From contig JACZRS010000005.1 of the NCBI GenBank assembly GCA_022574595.1, positions 62,001 through 126,000 on the forward strand: a DNA stretch of 64,000 nucleotides. The letters run 5' to 3'. Each line of letters begins with the position of its first letter. Position 1 is the first letter of the stretch. Origin of the DNA: Planctomycetota bacterium (GTDB taxonomy: Bacteria; Planctomycetota; Phycisphaerae; Phycisphaerales; SM1A02). Below are positions 54,254 through 61,729 of the stretch, piece after piece. The translations under genes were made by a program, and so were the position numbers. The notes beneath the pieces were generated by a model. It was given only the letters and a program-made list of their open reading frames with translations, was not told where the DNA came from and made no database searches.

Positions 54254-55238
54254 TACTAATGTGTTTTTTATTTATTGCGGAGAATGTGATTGTAGCTTTA
54301 ACGGGAAAATGATCGGATGGATACCTGCCTTCATCATTATCATGAATAATCTCAGCACTCAGCACTTTTATTTCATTTGATACAAACACATAATCAATTT
54401 TAGCCTTGGAGCTTTCGCCACGAAAACTATTGAAGGTGCCTACGGCTGTTGCCTCTTTGTGCAATACACGAAACGAATCACGCAGCTTTGGCGATGGTGG
54501 GGGAGTTTCGGATTCTTCGAACGCCTTTTCGATCTCACCTTTTATAAAGCGAATAGTGCTGGTGTCCTCAGCTGCATTAAAATCGCCGGTGAGGATGATT
54601 GGGTCATTTTGGTAAACACGTGCAGCAATTCGCTGAGCTATAAGTTCCGCACTTCGCTGCTGTGATGGACGTGAACGATGATCTAAATGTGTGTTGTAGA
54701 AATAAAACGACTTGTCTGTCTCGCGATCGCGCATTCTCGCCCATGTGCAAATTCGCGTAATACCATTTCCCCACGATTTAGATCCTGGAACCTTTGGCGT
54801 ATCTGAAAGCCAAAACTGACCTTGCTCAAGAATTTCAAGACGCTGTATTCTATAAAAAATCGGAGAAAATTCTCCCCGCAAAAGTCCATCAAATCTGCCA
54901 GCACCAAGCGATTTATATTCCGGTAGCACTGAAAGAAGTTCACGGCGCTGGCCCTCGAGAACCTCCTGCATCCCCACAACGTCCGGCTGATGGTCTCGCA
55001 AAATATTAAAAACCATTTTACGCCGATGTGACCATGCGTTTTCACCATCCTTTGCTGTGCCGTAACGAATGTTGAAAGTCATCACACGAATAGTTTCAGC
55101 CGAAGCATTCGCATCCGAAGAGCCAGGTTGCGTGGTCGACTGCTGCGAAGGGTCTTGTGCAGCTTCTAGCCAACTTGAAAGGCAAAACGCTAATAAGATA
55201 GCCAGAATATAGGTTGCATGTTGCTTGGCGATATTCAT
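54243..55238 (-). CDS. Exported endonuclease/exonuclease/phosphatase-family protein
   Basis: About 331 residues from the Met at 55238. Signal peptide (ATYILAILLAFCLSSWLEAA). EEP fold: VMTFNIRYGTAKDGENAWSH, VVGMQEVLEGQRRELLSVLP (metal Glu), FYNTHLDHRSRPSQQRSAEL, ILTGDFNAAEDTSTIRFIKG (Asp/Asn), YPSDHFPVKATI (Asp/His). All catalytic residues are present. Substrate not known. A TATAAT at 55248-55253 on the minus strand is only seven bases before the first ATG, so the message may be almost leaderless. The palindromic element at 55273-55321 lies in its upstream region. Confidence 0.85.
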   Translation of the reverse strand: MNIAKQHATYILAILLAFCLSSWLEAAQDPSQQSTTQPGSSDANASAETIRVMTFNIRYGTAKDGENAWSHRRKMVFNILRDHQPDVVGMQEVLEGQRRELLSVLPEYKSLGAGRFDGLLRGEFSPIFYRIQRLEILEQGQFWLSDTPKVPGSKSWGNGITRICTWARMRDRETDKSFYFYNTHLDHRSRPSQQRSAELIAQRIAARVYQNDPIILTGDFNAAEDTSTIRFIKGEIEKAFEESETPPPSPKLRDSFRVLHKEATAVGTFNSFRGESSKAKIDYVFVSNEIKVLSAEIIHDNDEGRYPSDHFPVKATITFSAINKKHISNEH

Positions 55239-55247
55239 CATGTAAAC

Positions 55248-55253
55248 ATTATA
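55248..55253 (-). promoter_or_regulatory. Possible -10 box of the EEP gene
   Basis: TATAAT with TGG before it (extended -10). It sits within seven bases of the ATG pair at 55241 and 55238. Transcription would then begin at or next to the start codon. A -35 box is not evident at the expected place, which overlaps the palindromic element. Confidence 0.4.
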
Positions 55254-55272
55254 CCACGATAAATAGCGGATC

Positions 55273-55321
55273 AATAAAGGAGAATAGAGTCAAAAACAAC
55301 GACTCCCGTCCCCTTTAATTT
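55273..55321. repeat. Palindromic element, copy 1 (degraded left arm)
   Basis: The right half, CGACTCCCGTCCCCTTTAAT and TT after AAAACAA, is identical to 57342-57370. The left half (AATAAAGGAGAATAGAGTC) is a decayed version of the arm at 57320-57341. The two copies bound a 2.1-kb segment. Sequences of this kind are, from memory, linked to REP-associated tyrosine transposases; none is encoded here. Confidence 0.7.
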
Positions 55322-55617
55322 CGACAATAAACAACTAGCTTGTGGTAGCGCACAACGATAAGCCCGCATAACCGGACTATTGATATCAGAAAGGAACTGC
55401 TTAAGAGGAGAAAGGGACTCCTTATAAGCAGGAAAGAGGTGCTAAGAAGGAGCAAAGACATGCCGGACGCGTAAAAGCAAGGCCCCGGAGCGTTTGGGCA
55501 GTCCCGCGAATCGGCCAAGCAGTTGCCAGCCCGAAGAAAAGCCTTCCCCCAAGCAACCAAGGAGTCCCCCAAAGCGAGGAAAGGCCTGCTCGGAGCGAAA
55601 AAGGCCTCTTGCGACAT
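55315..55617 (-). CDS. Doubtful ORF over a 21-bp tandem repeat, 100 aa
   Basis: The frame is open across the whole repeat array and encodes heptapeptides on the pattern F-L-x-x-x-x-S/C: FFAPSRP, FLALGDS, LVAWGKA, FLRAGNC, LADSRDC, PNAPGPC, FYASGMS, LLLLSTS, FLLIRSP, FLLLSSS. The opposite strand also reads as heptads starting with Lys, broken by one stop. A true protein is possible, but a 21-bp repeat makes any frame periodic. No ribosome site is clear. The stop lies inside the palindromic element. Confidence 0.3.
   Translation of the reverse strand: MSQEAFFAPSRPFLALGDSLVAWGKAFLRAGNCLADSRDCPNAPGPCFYASGMSLLLLSTSFLLIRSPFLLLSSSFLISIVRLCGLIVVRYHKLVVYCRN
55390..55605. repeat. Degenerate 21-bp tandem repeat, about 10-11 units
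   Basis: On the plus strand each unit begins with AAAG or AAGS and has a CC near position 10-11 and AGCG or similar near 15-18. Starts fall every 21 bases with no net slip. Copies differ at many sites, so the array is old or has diverged under constraint. It lies between the palindromic element and the kinase gene's 3' end. Confidence 0.75.
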
Positions 55618-55663
55618 GAAATCATCGTCTGGTATACATAATCGCGGTGGAATTTGCTGCTAT

Positions 55664-57049
55664 CTACACAGCGTTCTTGCCCGGCTTTTTGTGTTTCCTG
55701 CGCTGCACGCTACGCGACTTCGCCGCATCGGGTGACTTAGATTCCTCACGCATGCGTGCGATCGCTTCAACCGTTTCCAGGCATTCTTTAGCGGACCTAG
55801 GCCGCGAATCTCGATCAACTTCTATGCACTTATTTGTAAATGTATGAAGCGACTGGATCCATTCTGGTTCAGCACGATTGGCGGGCAATCTCTCGTTGTC
55901 CTTGCTCAACATTTGTGCGACAATTGCTCCTTCCGGTCCGATCCGATCATACATGGGCCTTCCTAGCAGAGAGTGGAAGAGGACTGAACCTGCACCATAA
56001 ACATCTACACGGGCATCGAGTTGTTCGCCCTTAAGTTGCTCCAACGGGGCCGAGTGCTTACTGCCCATGAATGCGCTTGCGGCTGTTACCTGCGACTGCG
56101 CAGCAATGGAGACGATACCGAGATCAACGAGCTTGATTTGCAGATCGTTCACATCGGACTTGGGCATGATGATGTTGGCTGCCTTGATATCACGATGGAT
56201 CGCGTCAAGGGAATGCAATTCGGTCATTGCGCGGAATATCTGTGTAGCAATGGCCAACACCATCGATGGGTCCAGCGTGCCATGCGACTCGATGAAATCT
56301 TTAAGAGTCGGACCAGGCACGTATTCCATAACCATGAACGTGTGAAACGGTCGGTTCGGAGATAGGACCAGATCGTACACCTTGGCTAGATTGTCGTGTA
56401 CAAGCTGAGACGCGATTCCAAATTCACGCTCGACACGCAGCGTCTCGTAGCCACGGTTTCCGACGCTATAGACTTTCACTGCAACAATGGCGTCTTGCTC
56501 CAAGTCAACTCCCAAGATCGGCTCTAGCAATCTCGCCTTCCAGACTTCGGCGGAGAATCCACTCCCGAGACGATCGATGAGCTCGTACTTGTCGAGGCGC
56601 TTGTTTCGGACAAGTTTCGGAACCACATCCCGAGTTCGGGTGACAACAGGGGCCGGACTGGGAGCCGGTGGGCCGGACTCGCTCCTGGTTGTCCTGGGAG
56701 GGCCGACAGTAGTCGGAGTCAGTTCATCAAAACGGTCGTCTTCGAGCATTTCACGCACAGCCCGGAGGGCGCCCAGATACTGGCTTTTCGCAAGATCGAA
56801 CTTGTCCTGCCCGTTGCCAAGCAAAGGCACTCCTTGCGCCTCTTCCAGCATGGCCATAGGTGCAGAATTGGTACCCACCAATGCTTTGACCACCTGCCGT
56901 ACCCGGCGTGTCCAGCCTACCCATTCTGGACTTAGTCCTTGCGGATAGCCATGTTCGCTCATTGATGATGCAAAATTAATGTAGGAGAATCTCTCTCCCT
57001 CTGAGATGAGCAAGTCGAGCTTTTTCTTTGGGGTAGCCATGTCTGACAT
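55664..57049 (-). CDS. Ser/Thr protein kinase with distinct N-terminal domain
   Basis: About 461 residues from the Met at 57049; Met 57040 and an upstream Met at 57115 are alternatives. The kinase domain, about residues 155-425, has LGSGFSAEVWKA (Gly loop), IVAVKVYSVG (Lys), IHRDIKAANIIM (catalytic loop), VDLGIVSIAA (DLG in place of DFG), and HSAPLEQLKGEQLDARVDVY. The first 110 residues (LDLLISEGERFSYINFA, GLSPEWVGWTRRVRQVVKAL, FDLAKSQYLGALRAVREMLE) resemble a helical domain seen at the front of TIR and other effector proteins in defence systems; this is from memory. Basic C-terminus. GC-richer than flanks. Confidence 0.85.
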   Translation of the reverse strand: MSDMATPKKKLDLLISEGERFSYINFASSMSEHGYPQGLSPEWVGWTRRVRQVVKALVGTNSAPMAMLEEAQGVPLLGNGQDKFDLAKSQYLGALRAVREMLEDDRFDELTPTTVGPPRTTRSESGPPAPSPAPVVTRTRDVVPKLVRNKRLDKYELIDRLGSGFSAEVWKARLLEPILGVDLEQDAIVAVKVYSVGNRGYETLRVEREFGIASQLVHDNLAKVYDLVLSPNRPFHTFMVMEYVPGPTLKDFIESHGTLDPSMVLAIATQIFRAMTELHSLDAIHRDIKAANIIMPKSDVNDLQIKLVDLGIVSIAAQSQVTAASAFMGSKHSAPLEQLKGEQLDARVDVYGAGSVLFHSLLGRPMYDRIGPEGAIVAQMLSKDNERLPANRAEPEWIQSLHTFTNKCIEVDRDSRPRSAKECLETVEAIARMREESKSPDAAKSRSVQRRKHKKPGKNAV

Positions 57050-57149
57050 GCTATCGGTGGATTCCGATCGATGCAACCGCGAGACCGTTGTGTGCGGAGT
57101 TCTATGTTCAATCATTCACCGCCTCAGCCATCCGGCCGATAGTCCCTGC

Positions 57150-57308
57150 ATGCGAGCCTTGTCCATCCGCCAACCCTATGCCGAGCTGATCTCGCCACGG
57201 CGAGTCGCCTGCGGAGACCTGCGGGGGATCAAGAAGATCGAGTACCGGTCGCGGCCGACGAAGATCATCGGTGAGCGGTTCTATATATATGCATCGAGGA
57301 AGTGGTAA
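57150..57308 (+). pseudogene. Truncated ASCH-domain gene
   Basis: Open from ATG 57150 to TAA 57308, 52 residues: MRALSIRQPYAELI, then GIKKIEYRSRPTKIIG and ERFYIYASRKW. This is the start of an ASCH domain (RNA-binding, PUA-like), with an extra segment (SPRRVACGDLR) in place of a tight turn. The rest of the domain is missing, and the palindromic element starts 11 bases after the stop. The truncation most likely came with the element. Between the kinase start and the element. Confidence 0.65.
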
Positions 57309-57319
57309 ATGGCCACAGG

Positions 57320-57370
57320 AAATTAAAGGGGACGGGAGTCGAAAACAACGACTCCCGTCCCCTTTAATTT
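57320..57370. repeat. Palindromic element, copy 2 (perfect)
   Basis: 22-bp arms at 57320-57341 and 57349-57370 are exact reverse complements, with a 7-base loop AAAACAA. The outer end AATTTA supplies part of the stop codon of the gene at 57369. This copy has kept both arms, unlike copy 1. Confidence 0.9.
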
Positions 57371-58016
57371 AGAAACCCTGTAAGACAAAGGGATTTGTTG
57401 TTCTTTCGTGGCCGATTGTTGTTGATGGGCCATGGCCGGGATGAATTGTCATATCATCGGGTAAGGACATTAACACTTCACTAATCGTTTGCCTCAAATT
57501 GTCTGCGTTAGATGTAGGAAAGTCGAATCGTCCGATACTTCCGGCAAACAAGGTGTCGCCGACTATGGCTTGTTTGGATTTGTCGTGTACGAATAAAATG
57601 CCTCCCGGACTATGCCCCGGTGCATGGACTACTCGCCAGGTTGATTCGCCTAACGTTAGTGTGTCGTCATGTTTTAATAGGTTATCCGGCTCAGATACGC
57701 GAAGATCCATCCCCATGTGCGCAGCTAGGTTCAGCATAGGATCGCTACAAAACCCAGCTTCCGCTTCGTGGATATACATGGGCATTGAGCCGAATCTGCT
57801 GAGAGCTAAATCTACGCCTGCGATGTGGTCTGAATGAGCATGTGTAAGTAGCAATGCAGAGGGCTTTAGTCCATTTGACTGGATATAATCGAGCATGGAT
57901 TCGGGCTCAAAACCGCAGTCCACGATCCAACATTCATCGTTTCCTTCAGTTGTAACGATGAAGCAGTTGGTTTGGAATTCCCCGAGCACGAATGTTGTTA
58001 TTTGTGGTTTTGTCAC
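57369..58016 (-). CDS. Metallo-beta-lactamase-fold hydrolase (glyoxalase II-like)
   Basis: 215 residues. The zinc motif is THAHSDHIAGVD (HxHxDH), with further ligands in VVHAPGHSPGGILFVHD and GDTLFAGSIGRFD, and HPGHGPSTTIGHERTTNPF at the end. This length and pattern fits the short glyoxalase II-like group, which split thioesters such as S-lactoylglutathione; many are of unknown substrate. Its stop codon is formed where the palindromic element begins, so the native 3' end may have been changed. Confidence 0.9.
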   Translation of the reverse strand: MTKPQITTFVLGEFQTNCFIVTTEGNDECWIVDCGFEPESMLDYIQSNGLKPSALLLTHAHSDHIAGVDLALSRFGSMPMYIHEAEAGFCSDPMLNLAAHMGMDLRVSEPDNLLKHDDTLTLGESTWRVVHAPGHSPGGILFVHDKSKQAIVGDTLFAGSIGRFDFPTSNADNLRQTISEVLMSLPDDMTIHPGHGPSTTIGHERTTNPFVLQGF

Positions 58017-58122
58017 TGTTGGTCCTCTGCCGGATCTATGATGGATAAAGAAAAACGTCTCGCCTTAGGATAGGCCGATAGATAAAATAGCTTTTACCAA
58101 ACCTGGAGTAGGGAATCCAACC

Positions 58123-58491
58123 ATGTTAAAACGACGGGCAGATGAGATGCCTGGCATACCCATGCAGATGGAGGGAGCCGAAGGTATTCAGATGCGGATG
58201 ATGGTGGGTAGAGCTGATGGTGCTCCTACTTTTGCCATGAGGCATTTTACGGTCGAGCCGGGCGGCCATTCTCCCCGTCACAGCCACGATTATGAGCATG
58301 AAGTTTATATCGTGGGTGGATATGCTCGATTGGAAAATGATGGTGAATTTACGGATCTTAAAGGCGGGGACGTCGTATTTATTAAGCCGAACGTTCTTCA
58401 CCAGTTTGTAAATAACGGTGATGAGCCTTTTCAATTCTTGTGCTTTGTTCCAGTAACCTTCGATTGTGGAAAGCCCACCCCCGGAAGCTAG
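58123..58491 (+). CDS. Small cupin-domain protein
   Basis: 122 residues, one cupin barrel. Motif 1 is GGHSPRHSHDYEHEVYIVGG, with two His, a Glu and a metal site; motif 2 is GDVVFIKPNVLHQFVN with the last His. This could bind a metal and catalyse a small redox or isomerase step, or only sense a ligand. The C-terminal TPGS and stop are encoded by the first unit of a 14-bp tandem repeat. Divergent from the hydrolase at 57369. Confidence 0.85.
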   Translation: MLKRRADEMPGIPMQMEGAEGIQMRMMVGRADGAPTFAMRHFTVEPGGHSPRHSHDYEHEVYIVGGYARLENDGEFTDLKGGDVVFIKPNVLHQFVNNGDEPFQFLCFVPVTFDCGKPTPGS

Positions 58492-58518
58492 CCCCCGGAA
58501 GTTAACCCCCGGAAGTTA
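58477..58518. repeat. Three tandem copies of a 14-bp unit
   Basis: Unit ACCCCCGGAAGCTA at 58477-58490, then GCCCCCGGAAGTTA and ACCCCCGGAAGTTA. The first includes the TAG stop of the cupin gene. Repeats of this length at a stop codon suggest slippage or local duplication. Confidence 0.85.
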
Positions 58519-58549
58519 GACCGATTGTGTACTCAAGAAAACCAACATA

Positions 58550-59494
58550 ATGAGTAAGTTCTGGTTTATAGCAACTTATTGCTTGCTCGCTTTCTGCGGA
58601 GCAGCAGCAATTTCGGCTGGCATAATGCTCGATGATGCTTCGGTACTTACTGCTGCAGGTGTGCTGGGGCTGCTCGTAATAGGAAGCTCTCTGCCAATTG
58701 CTATTAATCTGAACTTTTATAAGCAACCTCATACTGCTACAACACCCTCAGCATCTCGTACCGATGATCTACTTGGGCGTATATTGGATAACTCCATGCT
58801 TTCAGATAACGCTAAACGAGTGTTATTTAGAGAGCGTGAATTAGAGTTGTTAAGAAGATCAATCGAAGAAGATATTAACAGAGGCGATTACGACGCTGCA
58901 ATTACCTTATGTGAAGATATGGCCAACCAATTTGGTTACCGCGAAGAAGCAGAAGCGTTTCGCTCTCGAATAGATAAAATTAGAGATGAGCAATATGAAG
59001 CTCATGTTGATACTGCACTTGAGCGTTTAGATGTGTTACTTGGCGAGCGTAACTGGTCGGCTGCGCATCACGAAGCTGCAAGAATCCGTCGGCTATATCC
59101 TGATTCACATATTATTGAAGACCTTGATGGGCGTATAATGCACGCACGAGAGGAACATCGCAGCGAATTAGAAGCTCGTTTCCTACAGCTTGCTCAACGT
59201 GATGATGTTGAAGAGGCAATGAAGACTCTAAAGGAGCTGGATCGGTATTTAACACGCGAGGAAGCCCAGCGCCTTGCGGAAGTTGCCCAAGGGGTACTTG
59301 TCAAGCATCGTGATAACTTGGGAGCGCAATTTAAAATTGCGGTCAACGAACATCGATGGGCCGAAGCATCTTTGCTGGGTAAGACAATTATCGATGAATT
59401 TCCCAATACGCAAATGGCTGCTGAAGTTGGCTCAATGATTGATATGTTGCGCACTAGAGCGACGCAGGCTGCATTGACATCTGAAGTCAAGTGA
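58550..59494 (+). CDS. Hypothetical membrane-anchored helical-repeat protein
   Basis: 314 residues. Two N-terminal helices, about residues 4-25 and 32-54 (VLTAAGVLGLLVIGSSLPIA), then a long helical region with Glu/Arg-rich heptads and TPR-like segments: YDAAITLCEDMANQFGYREE, WSAAHHEAARIRRLYPDSHI, WAEASLLGKTIIDEFPNTQM. TPR-like repeats mediate protein contacts. The protein is probably held in the inner membrane with its helical part in the cytoplasm. No named family recognised. About 32 bases after the 14-bp repeats. Confidence 0.75.
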   Translation: MSKFWFIATYCLLAFCGAAAISAGIMLDDASVLTAAGVLGLLVIGSSLPIAINLNFYKQPHTATTPSASRTDDLLGRILDNSMLSDNAKRVLFRERELELLRRSIEEDINRGDYDAAITLCEDMANQFGYREEAEAFRSRIDKIRDEQYEAHVDTALERLDVLLGERNWSAAHHEAARIRRLYPDSHIIEDLDGRIMHAREEHRSELEARFLQLAQRDDVEEAMKTLKELDRYLTREEAQRLAEVAQGVLVKHRDNLGAQFKIAVNEHRWAEASLLGKTIIDEFPNTQMAAEVGSMIDMLRTRATQAALTSEVK

Positions 59495-59699
59495 GATCGG
59501 TATTGCGCAGCAACTACAAATACTGGCTTAATCTACCTATCTTCTCACTTAAAAAACAATTCTGATGATTTCTTGTCAGACTTCTGAGTTTTGTACGGAA
59601 TAACAATACAGTACGAAAAGTTTACTATTTATCATCTGCGCTTTGCAGATTGGCATATTGAAAAGTTATATCGGTGTCATCGCACTCCTTTACTTAGAC

Positions 59700-59885
59700 C
59701 TGCCTCTGGATCCTTCATAACCCCTATTGGGGCTATTTGGAGTACCCAGGTGTTGATGACACCTTAAGGCAGCTTCGCTCAGAAGGCTGCTAATTGGTTG
59801 GTAGCTGGCGCAAGGCCCCCAGCAGCCAGCTTACTTACCAACTAGCAAATCCCCCGTTTTTCCCGCAAGGACGGGGATTTGCATG
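59700..59885 (+). ncRNA. Candidate structured RNA with five stem-loops
   Basis: No open frame is supported between 59495 and 60212. Here stems follow one another: CCCC/GGGG (59721-59732), AGGTGT/ACACCT (59748-59764), GCAGCTT/AAGGCTGC (59769-59790), GTTGGTAGCTGGC with GCCAGC and TACCAAC (59797-59842), and GCAAATCCCC/GGGGATTTGC (59845-59882). That much pairing is unusual for spacer DNA. I do not match it to tmRNA, RNase P, SRP or 6S RNA. Direction is assumed from the terminator at 60208 on the plus strand, and is not proven. Confidence 0.45.
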
Positions 59886-60088
59886 CGCACAAGAAATATA
59901 AGAATTAAATAGACCTGGAATCAAAACCTAATTAGTCGGACTATGTAGCCCATGGCAATCAGCCTTGGCGATACCAACAATGCACATTAAGCTGATAAAG
60001 TTGCCTGAATTGCATACATATCTCGCGTGCGTACGGGTTAACTCAGTGGAGTACGCGGACAATGCTAATCTGCCAGCTTATTAAAAGC

Positions 60089-60116
60089 TTGACATCCATC
60101 TATCAATTATTACTCT
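60089..60116 (+). promoter_or_regulatory. Candidate sigma-70-like promoter
   Basis: TTGACA (60089-60094) and TACTCT (60111-60116) with 16 bases between. It points toward the terminator at 60208-60236 with no open frame in between, as expected for a small RNA gene. Confidence 0.45.
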
Positions 60117-60122
60117 AGTTGT

Positions 60123-60240
60123 GTTGCTATTAACATGATGGCTTTCCTTTAGGTAATGTGGTAGGCGTTACACAGTAAGGCAAAGCAATACATCGCAGAG
60201 CAACGTTGCCCGCTATAGAAATATAGCGGGCTGCTTTTTA
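60123..60240 (+). ncRNA. Candidate small RNA of about 115 nt
   Basis: Bounded by the promoter at 60089-60116 and a strong terminator: GCCCGCTATA / TATAGCGGGC (60208-60231), GAAA loop, then TGCTTTTTA. No coding frame with a start and ribosome site is found in it. Existence depends on those two signals. The convergent gene at 60213 ends within the hairpin, so the terminator could also serve that gene in reverse. Confidence 0.4.
60208..60237 (+). terminator. Rho-independent terminator
   Basis: Perfect 10-bp stem GCCCGCTATA / TATAGCGGGC with a GAAA tetraloop, then a run of five T on the plus strand. On the minus strand the AAAAAGCA start of the hairpin is part of the coding end of the gene at 60213-60548. 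Confidence 0.85.
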
Positions 60241-60548
60241 TCAACTTGGCCTAGCCCGTTAGAGTGAAAGATATTGATACGGCCGATGGGAGTCGATGGC
60301 CAGACTCCAATGAAGTTTGTACCGGCCGGGGGCAGTGTCGATTCTTCATAGTCTTCGATCCCCTTAAGAACCTTCCCCTGTTTTTGGATAAATGCCTCGA
60401 ACTCATCCTGGTTATTGAAAAACATCATTCCGCCCAGATCAAATGGAAATTGTAACATACCTAATGCGGTACTATAGGAATTGCCAGCCAGTTTTCCGAG
60501 AACACGACATTGCCGCAAGGAAATGATCTGAATCCATTGGATACGCAT
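60213..60548 (-). CDS. Hypothetical protein, 111 aa
   Basis: MRIQWIQIISLRQCRVLGKL at the start, then FPFDLGGMMFFNNQDEFEAF and PPAGTNFIGVWPSTPIGRIN. No signal peptide, no membrane helix and no family I can name. The balanced composition supports a true protein. Its end (KKQPAIFL) is encoded by the loop and stem of the terminator at 60208-60231, which suggests a frame that has read into the terminator. Start codon not backed by a clear ribosome site. Confidence 0.5.
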   Translation of the reverse strand: MRIQWIQIISLRQCRVLGKLAGNSYSTALGMLQFPFDLGGMMFFNNQDEFEAFIQKQGKVLKGIEDYEESTLPPAGTNFIGVWPSTPIGRINIFHSNGLGQVDKKQPAIFL

Positions 60549-60622
60549 TTCATCTAGCGAACTAGACTATCTTCAGCTCTGCTGGTACATTCATAACAAC
60601 TCTTATTGTGGAGGTGGGCAAG

Positions 60623-61234
60623 ATGTCCCGTGCTATTGTCAAATCATTTATTGGTATTGTCGCTTGTTGTCTGTGCATCACGGGATGCGGCGAAGAGGAG
60701 TTGACCTCGATTGCCATCACATTTAATGCGGATGGTTCTGGAACTGTTCGTCTGGCGGGATTGCGTGTTCCAGCGCGGCCCGCAGTGTTCGAGCAACACG
60801 TCCAAGGTGTTGGGTTCGACGATCGTGGACGTGTGCAGTTCGATGCTTCGATAGGCACTTTTTCAAACATCGAATCGCTGAATATCGGTGGCATCACATT
60901 TTCGCATACGGCCAAGGACGGAAGCGAGTTGCTCGTGGTCACTGTCCCGAAAGAGGGTGCTGCTTGGGCAAAGATGCTGGCGCCATCCGAACGTGATCGT
61001 ACTGCCGCCGCTGCTGCATTTGCAGCCGATGGCAAGATGAAACGAGTCGGCGACAAGATCAAGATCAGCATCACTGTACCCAGAGATGTTGTGGCAGCAA
61101 ATACAGGACCTTACACTCGTGGCGTGTCTTCTAAAATTAAACAGAACCAAGCGATCTTGCTGCTCCAAACCGAGGTTGCCGAGCTTGTCGGATCACCTCT
61201 GAAATGGCACATCTCTTGGTCTGATTTGGATTAG
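60623..61234 (+). CDS. Lipoprotein, LppM-like
   Basis: 203 residues from the ATG at 60623 (GGAGG eight bases upstream). Lipobox CITGC, Cys at about residue 23. The mature part has LTSIAITFNADGSGTVRLAG, then a beta-rich fold with FDDRGRVQFDASIGTFSNIE and a late helix. The opening resembles DUF3153/LppM-type membrane lipoproteins, but no C-terminal membrane helix is present. Function unknown. Convergent with 61231, with stop codons overlapping by 4 bases. Confidence 0.7.
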   Translation: MSRAIVKSFIGIVACCLCITGCGEEELTSIAITFNADGSGTVRLAGLRVPARPAVFEQHVQGVGFDDRGRVQFDASIGTFSNIESLNIGGITFSHTAKDGSELLVVTVPKEGAAWAKMLAPSERDRTAAAAAFAADGKMKRVGDKIKISITVPRDVVAANTGPYTRGVSSKIKQNQAILLLQTEVAELVGSPLKWHISWSDLD

Positions 61235-61545
61235 CTGGCGGACGTGCCTGTCGGATCCTCAATCCACAGTTCATAGCAAGGGCGGCACATTAGAAGGATC
61301 AGCCGGCGATACACCTGGTCCATTAGCTCCTGCTCTGAAAGATCACTCATTTGCTCAATAAGTTCATTGATTTCTGTTGACAAATGTTTACTAGGTTTAT
61401 TGCTATCCAGATTCGGCGGTGATGGGTCTGCGAATGCTTCGATCTTAACCACATAGAAACTACCTTCACCACAAGTAAGCACACTTGAGCAGCTATGACA
61501 AATTAGGCCGAAAGCTTCAATATGAGGATCATCTGCCATGGCCAT
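61231..61545 (-). CDS. Small zinc-ribbon-like protein, 104 aa
   Basis: Two Cys pairs, CHSC at about residues 16-19 and CRPC at about 86-89, could bind one Zn. Between them is an acidic helix (STEINELIEQMSDLSEQELM). No family recognised. Similar small Cys-pair proteins occur widely in planctomycetes. The gene ends against the lipoprotein gene on the other strand. Confidence 0.55.
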   Translation of the reverse strand: MAMADDPHIEAFGLICHSCSSVLTCGEGSFYVVKIEAFADPSPPNLDSNKPSKHLSTEINELIEQMSDLSEQELMDQVYRRLILLMCRPCYELWIEDPTGTSAS

Positions 61546-61729
61546 ATCCTAAGCAAAATATGCTGTTGCGCGTCTAATTACAAAACTTATCGCGATTGCG
61601 GCCGATTAACATATAACTGATTGGGATGCAGCTTGTAAGATGGCCTATGAGGTGTGAAATAGGCTGAATCAACCAATTTTACGTTTCTTACGAATACGCA
61701 TGACAAGAGACTGGGCCTAGCGCATCTTA

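Noticed and set aside
55390-55621. CRISPR array
   Set aside because: The step is 21 bases with no separate repeat and spacer, and all units vary along their length. No cas gene is present.
59789-59846. Integron attC site, because of the long imperfect hairpin
   Set aside because: No GTTRRRY/RYYYAAC core sites at the ends, no integrase and no gene cassettes.
59700-59885. tmRNA, RNase P RNA, SRP RNA or 6S RNA
   Set aside because: I looked for the tag-peptide region, the GAGGAAAGTCC core, the GGAAGCAGCC loop and an open central bubble; none is present.
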